Source: Metaphire vulgaris
Taxonomy: Eukaryota > Annelida > Clitellata > Crassiclitellata > Megascolecidae
DNA length: 64,000 nt
Reading direction: 5' to 3'
NCBI GenBank assembly: GCA_018105865.1
Contig: CM030834.1
Span: 6,496,668 to 6,560,667, forward strand
Of this stretch, positions 23,606 through 34,896 are shown piece by piece; position 1 is the first letter of the stretch, and each line of letters starts with the position of its first letter. The notes under the pieces were generated by a model. It saw only the letters and a program-made list of their open reading frames with translations. It was not told where the DNA came from and searched no databases. Position numbers and translations under genes: made by a program.

Positions 23606-24460
23606 ATGGCTAAATACTCTAGACAGCGATTGCGTCCTTCTGACATTAAATTCACTCAGGACAGCATCGGAAGCAGATTCACCGACGGAACATTCGTTTC
23701 GAATACCTTCCAACAGTTGCTGAACCGTCATATTACAGTCAACGACATCCCAGCCATGGAAGTAGTATTCGAAGAAGGCGAATGGTGGGCTCTGACGGGC
23801 AACAGACGTCTTTACATCTACCGCATATTGCAAACACTCGGAGTCATTGAAACGATTCCAGTCGATGTCATGTCAGTAGACGGCTATGACGTCCGACGTC
23901 GATTTCGTGAGCGAAAAACTACTCATTGTGGCGGACGAACAATCGAAATGAGACAAACGGAGGCTGAAAGACGCATCAATCAGGCGATCAAAACATGGCA
24001 GAAAACGACAATATGCACATACAGGAATCAAATCTCCGTGACTGAAGCTTTGACATCAGGTATTTCAAAACTTCTACCAGAAAATGACAATACGAATGTA
24101 ACAAACATTCATACGATTGGAAATTGGAAACAATCAAACAACCCCTACAGCCCAATGCTTTCAATGGATCAAACGAACAATCCGTCTATCGGGGGCATTT
24201 CGCAAAACCACACTTCTATTAGAAACGCCAATAAGCCTGATGGTTCTTCGAGATACCCAGCTGTCGAACCTAACGCGAATGGAGCTCAACATTACAGAGC
24301 TACTGAATATAGTGAGCTCTATAAATCAGAGTCTGATTCAGACGATATGGTAATAACCGCTCAGCCAAAGAGATTGAACAGACGGACCAATTATTATAAT
24401 ACAAGTTCCGACAGTTGTTGCGATGACGACTGTTCCTGCTCCTGCTTCTCATGCTGCTGA
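23606..24460 (+). CDS. Intronless protein with ParB/sulfiredoxin-like domain
   Basis: This 284-residue single-exon ORF opens with ATG in the context TATTATAATGG. Residues 8-110 follow a pattern I recognise from eukaryotic ParB/Srx-fold proteins: LRPSDIKFTQDSI, then an F-x-DG turn, DIPAMEVVF, and the conserved GNRRLYIYR box, the counterpart of the ParB GxRR phosphate-binding motif. Residues 110-260 are polar and Asn/Ser-rich without a known domain. The end is acidic and then strikingly Cys-rich (SCCDDDCSCSC). Bacterial relatives act as CTPases or nucleases; the role in animals is unknown to me, so no function is assigned. Lack of introns suggests a retrogene or a mobile or transferred origin. 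MITE copies flank it on both sides. A TACTTTTACAG acceptor upstream may belong to a non-coding 5' exon. Domain call from pattern only. Confidence 0.7.
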   Translation: MAKYSRQRLRPSDIKFTQDSIGSRFTDGTFVSNTFQQLLNRHITVNDIPAMEVVFEEGEWWALTGNRRLYIYRILQTLGVIETIPVDVMSVDGYDVRRRFRERKTTHCGGRTIEMRQTEAERRINQAIKTWQKTTICTYRNQISVTEALTSGISKLLPENDNTNVTNIHTIGNWKQSNNPYSPMLSMDQTNNPSIGGISQNHTSIRNANKPDGSSRYPAVEPNANGAQHYRATEYSELYKSESDSDDMVITAQPKRLNRRTNYYNTSSDSCCDDDCSCSCFSCC

Positions 24461-24670
24461 TTTCCAGGCATGCAAACGACTTTATGCAAGCGCACTTTAA
24501 ATGAAATCTCTTGTACTAAAACCGTCAAGAAGACAGGAACAACTTTCAATCATACTAGTTTCAAGAATAACAAGTTTCAATGTTGACATTTGGTTAATTG
24601 AGAGTTGTCTAATCCCACTTTGTTCAATTTACCAGTTTACCTCACCGATCAAGAATGAACCCTGCAGGGG

Positions 24671-25334
24671 CAGGGCCTCCGAGAGCTGGGGGCAAATGCA
24701 CAGAGGGCCCGGCGGTCTGGAGGGGGCCGGGCCGATGATAAATATGCATAATGCCGATGATGAATATGCATAATTAACAATAATACCAATAATAACACAA
24801 TAGAAAGGGGGACCGGCGAGTAAAGGGGGCCCGGACCTGAGAACATCAAAATTAACAGTGTGAACAGGGGCGTCATTTGGGGAGGGGCAGGCGGGCCCCA
24901 AGGAAAATGCATTGGAAAAAATGAAGAAATAATGTATTAAGTAAATAAATACTGTAAATGTGAAATGTGCAAAAATCATAAAATTGTCCAAAACTTGCCA
25001 AAAATTTTCAAATTTGACAAAATTGGTCCAAAAATTACCCAAAATTTGCCTATAATTGCTCTAAGTTTGCCCATAATATGCCAAAATTTGGCCAAATTTG
25101 ACCCACAAAATTATCTTGCCCCCAAGAAAAGTGTGAAATGACGCTACTGAGTGTGAAAAAGAGCGACAAGAAAAAAGGTCATCACTAGTTTTCGAGAGTT
25201 GCAACATGACATCGTGTCGGTTAATTTGGGTTAAACCAATGACAAGCAAAAAGGGTCGTCAGCAATTTTTAAAAAATTTCAGGGCCGCCTGGCCATTCTG
25301 CACAGGGGCCCGGAATTTTTTCTCGGCGGGCCTG
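24671..25334. mobile_element. MITE, AGGGCCTCCGAGAG family (copy 2, inverted)
   Basis: It starts CAGGGCCTCCGAGAG and ends CTCGGCGGGCCTG, flanked by a perfect 8-bp duplication TGCAGGGG (24663-24670 and 25335-25342). It matches 20271-20886 in the opposite direction and has two copies of the recurrent motif (25163 and 25240). Confidence 0.85.
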
Positions 25335-25399
25335 TGCAGGGGGGTAAAAGTGTGCTTTAAATTCCATTGCCTCGCGCTGGGGTACAACAGAATTGAGCC

Positions 25400-25795
25400 T
25401 GATGAGTGAAAATATTCAGTACCTACACTAATGAAGTAAATGATACAAGCAAAAAATTTGACCTGAAAATTAACAATGAAAAAACAAAAGTTATGGCTGT
25501 TTCGAGCGATGGCAACGACGAAGCAGAAATTATAATCGTACTAAATGGACAGATATTGGAAAAGTTGAAACATTCAAGTACGTAGGAGGAATACTCAAGA
25601 GCAACGGAAAACACACAGGATGTGAAAATGAAAATAAATAGACAATTACAAACAATGGGAAGAATGAGAACACCATGGAGGAACAAAAGCTTAACAATGA
25701 ATACAAAGCTGAAATTGTACAATACATTAGTAATACCTAACATTTTATATGGATTGGAAACTTGGGTAATAAAAAAATCAGACAAAAAAGTTTAA
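25400..25795 (+). pseudogene. RTE-like reverse transcriptase fragment
   Basis: The plus strand reads LKINNEKTKVM, then after frameshifts VGGILKSN and a segment matching the region downstream of the catalytic FADD in RTE-type proteins. Truncated at both ends; it runs into (ATT)n. Confidence 0.65.
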
Positions 25796-25799
25796 TTAT

Positions 25800-26165
25800 T
25801 ATTATTATTATTTCTAGATGATTTATTAAACGCTATAACATAGCTAGTGCTAAAATCAAGAGCGATTTACAGATGTTTATAAGATGCGCGAAATAAGTGC
25901 GTCTTGAGGGCAGTCAAGCAGAGATTTGAGAAAACAGATTGGCTCAAAATAGACCTGAAGACTTGAGGTTAGAAACGCCTCGGGGATGTGATGGATGTCA
26001 CTGAGGTGGGAAGAGAGTTCCAAAGAAGGGGGTTGCCGCGTGTCACGGATCTTTCCCCCAGCATCACCGTCCTGGACGGAGGAGGGACATAAAGGTGAAT
26101 TCGCTTGTTTGATCGCAGCTGCTTACGACAGTCAGTCGGCATCGGCCGCTGTATGAGCGCAGAAA
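25800..26165 (-). mobile_element. CR1/L2-like LINE 3' end
   Basis: It begins with a variant of the shared 3' untranslated sequence (ACGCTATAACATAGCTAG, then AGAGCGATTTACAG) and continues with GAGAGTTCCAAAGAAGGGGG, parallel to the copies at 16089 and 32700. Its coding part is too decayed to translate. Confidence 0.6.
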
Positions 26166-26754
26166 TGTACTCCGGGCAGAGAGGGATCTGGAAGCAAAGA
26201 ACATGTCGATTGTTGAAGGATGCAGATTAGCGCAAGATCGAGCGAAGTGGAAATGTTTCGTATCTAACTATTGCCGCCATGCAGGCAGAAAGTGATGATG
26301 ATATTCCATTGACCGAGTTTGACAAAAGAATTTTGACGTTTAATGGTTGCAGAGATGAGATGTCTAAGAAAATAATGGGAGTAAGCAAATATAAAAAATT
26401 GAGAAATGAAGACATCAGGCAACAGACAGGAGCCACAGAAACAATTATCGATAAAGTGCGCAAAAGGAGATTAAATTGGTTTGAATGTTAAAAGAATGGA
26501 CAACAATAGATGGGCCTACAAAGCACTGCATACACGCAAAAAGAAGGAAACAGAGGGAGAGGAAGACTGAGAAAAAGATGGATGGATAACATCAAGGAAG
26601 ATCTGGAAGCAAAGAACATGTCGATTGTTGAAGGATGCAGATTAGCGCAAGATCGAGCGAAGTGGAAATGTTTCGTATCTAACTATTGCCGCCATGCAGG
26701 CAGAAAGTGATGATGATATTCCATTGACCGAGTTTGACAAAAGAATTTTGACGT
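26166..26754 (+). pseudogene. RTE-like LINE tail, family A, with an exact 155-bp duplication
   Basis: The plus strand encodes EMSKKIMGVSKYKKLRNEDI, RRLNWFE, GRGRLRKRWMDNIKED and KWKCFVSNYCR, the family A C-terminus, followed by (GAT)n. The segment 26185-26339 recurs without a mismatch at 26600-26754, offset 415 bp, so the tail appears both before and after the rest of the fragment. This indicates a recent tandem duplication or an assembly overlap. Confidence 0.8.
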
Positions 26755-28360
26755 CTGACCATCCAACTCCCTATTGGAGATTGAAATATGTGCAGTGAGA
26801 GTAATACAATCCTAATTATTGTATAATATTATAGTTATATTAACATGTTATTGTGACATCATGCAATATTGTATACCGGTACTTAAAAGTTGGCCTTTGT
26901 ACTGAACCTCTAGTACAATACAGCATATAAGTAACAAAATGATATCATACAATTAGAATTATGATTAAAAACTCAGTTTGTCCATTGCTGCCATGTAACA
27001 TGTTGGATCATAAAATGTGCATTGATGTTATGATTTTTGTTACTTTGCATCTGTTGTCTATATAACTTTTCTGTTAACTTTATAACCAATACAATATTTG
27101 TATCATTTTTCTGAAATACTATTAGATTAGAAGCTTAAATTATATTTTAAATGATACAATATTTGCACCAATGCCCAAACAGGAATTCAATTTGATTGCT
27201 CAAAGTTGCAATGCTGTCATAAAACAATGCAGGTTTTTCACTTATAAGCCTATGACTGTACTTCAATATTATAAGCAGTAAAATTATGTGCCTATGTCAT
27301 CTGAATGATATATATTGGTAATTACCACTTTGCGGTAATTACCGTTTTGATCAATGGAAACCATGCCATAGCCAAACAATCCAAGAAGTTAATTTGAGAT
27401 GGTAGTAAATAGCAAAGTGTGTGTATTTGTGTGTGACACTGTGTGTTGCCAGTTGTCAGGGTCCATGGATAATCTGCGTCCGCCTGTTATTTGATACTTG
27501 GGTCCGCTGAGGTCCACAGATCCATTAAATCCTTGCGGATCTGATCTGCCTGCAGATCTATCCGCGATCCGCACATCACTGGTTGGCCCCCATGCTTAGA
27601 AGTTTCCACCCCAACTGCCCCCCTGCCAAATCCTGGTGCCGCCACTGCAGAAAGTCAACAATGACATGATCTGAAATATTTCCTCACTTGGCTTGCTTCT
27701 GGAAGAATACCCAAAATAACCATTTACAACACTGCAGAAAACAGCAGAATTTTCTAGCATTCTATAGTGTCTTACATAAATGCAATATGTACCAGTAATT
27801 CAATTATAAAGCCCTGTCATAATTTGAAAAATTCATAAGAAATTAACTGTGAAGAGAAGAGGTTAAGCTATGCTAATGAATGACAACATACATAGCTACT
27901 TCACTTCTAATCACACCAAATATTCCAAGGCACAAATTATCTTAATAAAAACCATTAATGACTGTACAAAGCCATGACTTTTCAAATCAGAATTTGTATC
28001 TTAATTATTCAAAAACTGACAATAAACATTTTGTCCATTACCAAGAAATTTAAATTTTCTCATTTAATGTCAGCTTCGATAATAAGGCTGCAGTCCCAGT
28101 CCCAAAAAATGCAGTAAAACTAAAGACAACATAGTCTGGCAGCAATAATTTAAATGACCAACAGAGAATCAGAGATCACATCAAAAAGATTGCAGACAAA
28201 TTGAAGAGTTGCAATAACCCCAATGTTATTTCAGTTCTAAATGAGTTATGACTAATTGCAAAATTAAATGCTTTGCTTTCCAGAAGCAATTAAAATTAAT
28301 TAAACATTTTCAAGGTAACATTGTTTTGCATATTGTAGTTGACAGTTCTTCAAGCTTCTT
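26755..28360. other. AT-rich sequence downstream of FUZ
   Basis: No repeat with definable ends and no exon recognised. It follows the FUZ stop codon on the minus strand and probably contains its 3' untranslated region, but no convincing polyadenylation signal could be fixed. Confidence 0.5.
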
Positions 28361-28418
28361 CTAAACTGTGGTCCACTTCTCTTTGGTAATAAGTTGTAAT
28401 AGTTTATGTGCTGCAAAT
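28361..28418 (-). CDS. FUZ: FUZ last coding exon
   Basis: Acceptor ATTTTACAG precedes it. It encodes FAAHKLLQLITKEKWTTV and the stop TAG. The match is to the LxTHTL-type C-terminal helix of vertebrate FUZ. Confidence 0.85.
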
Positions 28419-31400
28419 CTGTAAAATATGACAGTCAATTTAATTACACACAACTACCAAGACTCCCTCTAAGAATAGTGTCTTCTGTCTAAAAATTCAA
28501 ACTCATGTTTTATCAAGCCAAATTTTTGCAAAAAGCTTATTGATGGAGGGGTGGGGTTGGAGTGGTGTGAGCTGTGAAAAGAAGTTCTGCAAATGTTAGG
28601 ACATTTTAAAAATTCAAAAGCAGACTTTCCTTTTTCAACAAGCAAGAATTTTCATATATCTTGCAGCATTATTATTCTTATACCCTGAACTGGGGAATTT
28701 GATGCTATGGCAAGAAGAGTACTAAGCCATGAATATCTTATAAATAGCAGATCCAACTGTCATACAGTTAAGTCTGCTATTTATATTGTGCAAGAGGAAA
28801 TTGACAGCTGAGCTACAGACATGAGCAATTTGAGCATCCCCTACTCCTCATATTTCTGCTTTCTTCAAAGGCCATAATTTCTTCCAGCCGTGACTCAATC
28901 AACAAATGGCAATTCAACAGGGCTGAGAAAAAGCTTGCAAGAGATATATTTTCAGCATCATAGCTAAACTGTTCAATAATCAACTTCCAGCAGGCATGGC
29001 ACACTGTCATAAAGTTTAGGACAAATAGTGGGTCTCCGTGCAAAAATCAAAGACTTACAAATTTTTTAAAATTAATTCAATCAAAACTTTTGTGCAGCAA
29101 ATAAATAACTTGAGCGTAGGTCTGGTCAGGTCTTCGTCCTCCAGCTGTGTCCAGCTATTGACTTCTCCATAACATCTCTCCAAAGTTCTCTGTCCTTTGC
29201 TATTTCTTCCAAAGTCATTCTTTGTCTTCTGTCAGTTTTTCCATTGAGATTCAGCCCTGTCATGTGCAGATCCTCTTCCAATCCATCCATCCATAGTCTT
29301 TTCAGTCTTCCTTTAGATCTTCTTCCCTCTGGTTTGTAATTGAAAATTCGTTCTGGGTTTCTTATTTCTTCCATTCTGAGTATGTGTCCAGTCCATTTCA
29401 ATCTTCTCTTTCTGATGACTTCCATGATGCTCAGTTGCAGTGTTCTCTCTCTAACTTCTTGAAGCAGGAGGAGTGTGTCATTTGCATGGCCACACAATTA
29501 AATAGCATAAAGTGAATTTTTACAGCTACTGAAGTCAATAATGAATGGGATAAATAAACTGAAAGTTAAACTAGCATGAAAAGATAAATTAAAAACAAGG
29601 TCTGTAGCAATAACCTACCATTTAATAAAATACCACACCACCTTTAAGAAGGATACATGTATTCATTCAAAATCTTCTAGTGCATCTAATTTTTTTCTGC
29701 TATATACTTGAGATAACACGATGCCCCAATAAATTACCTCATAGAATACACTGGTATCGCAGAATTGAAAATAACGAACACTCTGTGAGTTCCTGAATGA
29801 AATGCATAGGCCTTGTATTCATCAGCACATACATAGGTGTCTGTTACAAGATGATTCTGGCTTGAACTGCAGATAGCTGTAGGCTCAATGCCTTCAAAAA
29901 CCAAGTAAAATTAATATGTAAAAATCTTAAAATATATGTATAATACGCACAAGAAATGTTGGCTGAGAAAATAACCTTTGCACTGTATCAAAGAACTTTA
30001 AAACTTCCTAGTTATTCAGACTTCAGGGAACTGAGAAAAATTCTATGTTAACAAAAATTAAGACAAAATTGATGGCTACCTTTCGAATCAGGAATTGGAG
30101 GAAACCAAAGTGACCCTATCACATGACAATAGAAGTCACACAGCAGCTTCCTTTGCTTTCCCATTCCTACAAGCATTGAAATTTACAAACTTAAATGAAA
30201 GCTCTTAGGAATATCATTCTACTTCTTCAGGTGCTCTGTACAAAGACAGGTTCCATACTCCAGCGTCACCACTCCTCTCTATCTTGAGCTTTTATCTTCA
30301 TGGCTGAATACTTGTTTTTTCCGAAGTGTCGAACATCCACTCCAGCATCGATATCCTTGGTAGCCCTTTCTGTGCTTTCCCATTAATCTTTCCTTCTAGT
30401 TCTTCTCTTATTAGACATGATTCTTCTCTCAGAACCCATAATCATTCATAAAACAATAAAGCAGTCAATAAAAATAAACTGTTTCCTTGCCACCACAGGT
30501 TAGACATTAAATTATTTAATTACTAAAACTGGAATAGAAAACTTTTTAAATAATATAATAACATGATGTTAAAGTGGTTTAGGTTTAGCCTGTGTGAAAA
30601 CAACTATAATTACTCTTAACATTTAATAACCCAAATTGTGAAATTTGTGCATCAAAAATTGAATTTCCTTCCTGAAAGTTCTTTGTTGTTGAAACTATCC
30701 TAGCTGAAAGAAAATATCAGAAAAACCTAGTTTAAACATGATGGGCATTCCTTTCCACTCTCTAATTTCTGTATAGCAGAAGTAAATGAAAGCTAAATCA
30801 TTTTAAATCATATATAAAAACTTGGGGGAATGAATAGGCATCTATACTCAGTTATCCAACATGAAAAACTGAAATACTTCAAATGGTCGCATAGTATGAG
30901 CAGACAATCTATTTAAGACAGGGGTGTCAAGACATTTTGGGCGGCAGGCCAAATGACATGTCTCCCATGTCCCCGTGGGCCAAATGGAAAAATGCTTGTC
31001 AATCAGTGGTGTAGCCAAGGGGGTTTGGAGGTTAACCCCCGCCCTTGAACGGCGCCGGAAAATTTTTTTTCATGCATTCCTATGCATTTTTTTATTTTGG
31101 GAGGCGATTTTGGAGGTCAAACTCCCCTTGGCTACCGACGACCTTTTTTGCTTGTCATCGCATTTAAAGGAAAAAGTAAAGACATCGATGATCTTTTTTG
31201 CTTATCGGCACATTTGAAAAGGAAAAAAGTGGAGATGACCTTTTTTGCTCGTCAAGAATTTTTGGGAGTCGGTCATGACCAAAACAAAAGCCACCTTCCG
31301 GAAATCCTGGCTACGTCACTGTTGTCAATAACTCAATATTATATTCCAAAATCTGAGCTATCTAAAATCTAAAGTAAAATGACAAAAACATGAAAGGCCA

Positions 31401-34400
31401 TTTAATCATTACATTATTTACATTGATTATAACCTATTGTTGTAACTATGACAAACCGTATTCTAGACATGTCTAAAAGAAACAGTTAAATTTCAAATTC
31501 TGTTAATGGAAAAGAACTGAAGATCAATTTGAAAACATATAAAGTTAGATGACGGTCGAAGTACACATGGAAGCTGATGAGACGTGACATTGTTTAGTTT
31601 TCACTAGTTTAGTTTAGTTTCACTAGTTTTAAAACTGCAGCCAAAGCTACTCGCAAATTTGACGAGGGCTTTGCTAATTAATGCAAGTATGCTATTTGAG
31701 TATATAACGGTAGTAATCTCCCACTGTTGATGCAGCACATCGATATACTGGTTCAGCCAACATTACCAACGAAACTCAAAGCCTGGATCTACGATTCTAC
31801 ATCAAAGCAATTTTTAAAACCCCAAAAGATTCTACACCAAACCAATTTCTCAAACCAGACATGATTTTACATCAAACCAATTTCACGCATAAACTTTTGG
31901 CAAAAATTTAAAAAACGTAAGTATTTTCGTGGGCCAAATAAAATCAGCTCGCGGGCCAAGTTTGGCCTGTGGGCCAAAGTTTTGACACCCCTGATTTAAG
32001 ACAATACTGCATGGCAGAATTAACGGCAGGAGTAAGAGAGGCTGGCCTCACAGGTGATGGACGGATGATATTGTGGAATGGACAAGATAACCAATTACCA
32101 ATTGCATCAGAACGGCAGACAGAGTCGCATGGAGAACCTTGTAGTCAACCTGCATAGCCTCCAACCCTCAGCAATGAGGATGGATGACCATACCATACCA
32201 TATTGGTCATCACCAAATTACCCTCAATATTTTAGAATTATCCTAAGCTAGTGGTTCCCATGTTTCTCACATGGAGGGCCAAGATAGGGTGGGAAGATAG
32301 ATGAGTGGTAATATCATTGGGCAGGCACGTCGATGGAACGGGTTCAATCCTGTAGGAGCCCCTAAGGTCGACTCAGCCTTAATCGCTAGAGGGCGGTAGT
32401 AACATCAAATGAGTAGCAATGGCAACATTGCGAAAGTAACCACAGGTTCGGCGGAAGAGACTGACCACCGTCCGACGATGTATGGCTTAGCCACCTATGG
32501 GCTGTTGGCTACAAAATATGGGGATCAGCACAGGACCCTAAGGGCATTGAGCCTACGGGTGAAACCTTTACTTTACTTTTAGTGGTTCCCATGTTTCTCA
32601 CATGGAGGGCCATATCTACTATTTTTGGTACCTAAGCAGGCTACAAAGTTATAAACTTCTTCTATTTAGAGAATTTCAGACTATACTATGTGTGATTTTG
32701 ATGTTAATTAATTAATTAATTCTGACAATTTCATATAGCGCAATATATATAGCGAAGGCTAAAGTCAAGAGCGCTTTACAAGTGACCCTAATAGGAAATG
32801 TTAAATAAACATGTTTTAAGGTTCCTAGTGAACAGTTCAGGAGATGTCAACCTAGTCACGTCCGCTGGCAGCGAGTTCCAAAGCAAAGGGTTGCCTCTTG
32901 AAACAGACCGATCCCCAAATTTCGTTGTCATAGACGGGGTGGAACCACCAATTGAGAACGGCTGCTTGATCAGAGCTGCGTGCGCCGGTCAGACGACTTG
33001 AGCTTACAGACAAGCGCCCTTAAGTAATCAGGGCAGAAAGGGTCACTTAACGTTCTAAATATAAACCAGCAACGTTTAAAGGCTATACGCTCCGGAATCC
33101 GGAGCCAGTGAAGGTTGTCTCGTAACAGCGGTGTCACATGTTCATTCCACCTAGCGCCGAAGATCAGACATTCCGAAACGTTTAGCACAATCTGAAGACG
33201 GTTTAGCTGGCTGACAGGAAGACTGAGTAAGATAATGTTACAATAATCCACTCGTGATAGAATGAGGGCTCGAACCAGTTTAATTACGTCCGGTAATGGC
33301 AGGTAGCGGCGAATCTCTCGGATCCTGCGTAACTGATAGTAACAGGTGTGAGTCACATTGTTTAAGTGACTGACAAACGAAAGTCACTCATCCAAAAGAA
33401 CTCCTAGAAGACGTAGTTCGGTACAAGGAACTATGTCTGCATCTTCAATTGAAAACGGATTTCGTGGTATGAGATGTTTCCTTCTAGGTGTACTTAACCA
33501 GAGGAACTCGGCCTTTGCTGGATTGAGGGATAACCGATTTTCATCCATCCACTCTCCGATCGAGGAAATACAGTCCGTGATAAAGGACTGTAGTCGTTCA
33601 ACGTCAGATGAATTGCACGAAGAGTAGACCTGAACGTCATCGGCATAAGCGTGCGAAGTAGGCCCAAACGAATTGATGATTCGTCCTATATCTGCCACAT
33701 GTAGGACGAACAGTAGTGGGCCTAGTACTGATCCTTGCGGCACCCCACTGAGAACACGGCGCGAGTCGGATATGTGACCATTCCAGCAAACCGATTGCGA
33801 TCTAGCTGCCAGGTAGTCTCGAAGCCAGGATAGAGCAAAGAGAAGTGGGGTTTTTTAACCCAAAAAATCAATTGGATAAACAGAGAATCTAAATGTTTAT
33901 AAAATTATAAAAGTTGTATTATATAATTTTTAACTGCCAGATACCAAACTTGAAAACTATAAAAGCAGTCATTGTCAGTCCTACACCACAGTCATTTTCG
34001 GTTTAAAATCACTTAACAATTTTAAATCAGTTTTGGAAACCATTGTTAATGTAATTAATTTTCAGATGCCACTTTATGTCTGAGCACAAAGCTGTTGTGT
34101 CCAAAGTCATACGAGCAGCAAGGTTACTTTCATAGCTATGAAGTATTTTCTTAACTCCCATCAGACTGGATATAAAGCATGTCATACATGGCCCACCACA
34201 TTTGGATCATTGTCATAGACCATCAAGCAAGATTTATGTCAAAGCCTATCTTTCACAACCTTACCTTGGTTCTGGCGGAAACTTAGAAGAGATCGATTCC
34301 TAGAAGTGTTAATTACCAAAAATCTATAGCCACAAAAAATGGAATAGTTACATGTCTGCCTTTCCAGTGTCACAATGCAAAATGAACATTAAAAGACAGA

Positions 34401-34797
34401 GATTTCAAGCAATTGCTCATAATTCCTTAAGAAAACTTTTTGTACATCTGTTAATTGTTTCTGATTCAAAAAACATGAAATGAATTTATTTAAAAGATTC
34501 AAATAAGATAAAATAGTTTACCCAAATATATTTTTGTCAACATTTGCAGTAGCTATGAAGTTCTTTGATCTCAGGTTTATTAATGAGTCAAAGGCTGATT
34601 GCCAGAAGCCATTTACCTGGAAAACATGTTTTCAAAAACAACTTTAATAATAAAAGCTATGCCAACACACACCCACACACACACACACATGGAAGTCAGG
34701 CTACTTTGTCATAGATGACACAACTGATGTATGAGTATTCGCGATGCTTCATCGTAGGAGCAGAAAATGTCGGTTCTTGATAGATGCATACACAGTG

Positions 34798-34896
<99 letters not shown>

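Noticed and set aside
28813..29043. 76-codon minus-strand open frame in a FUZ intron as a possible exon
   Set aside because: It does not match FUZ, lacks good splice signals and would break the phase between the flanking exons.
34265..34299. 35-nt FUZ exon candidate with AG and GTAAGG borders
   Set aside because: The phase fits, but NRSLLSFRQNQ has no similarity to FUZ, whereas the exon near 30600-30699 does.
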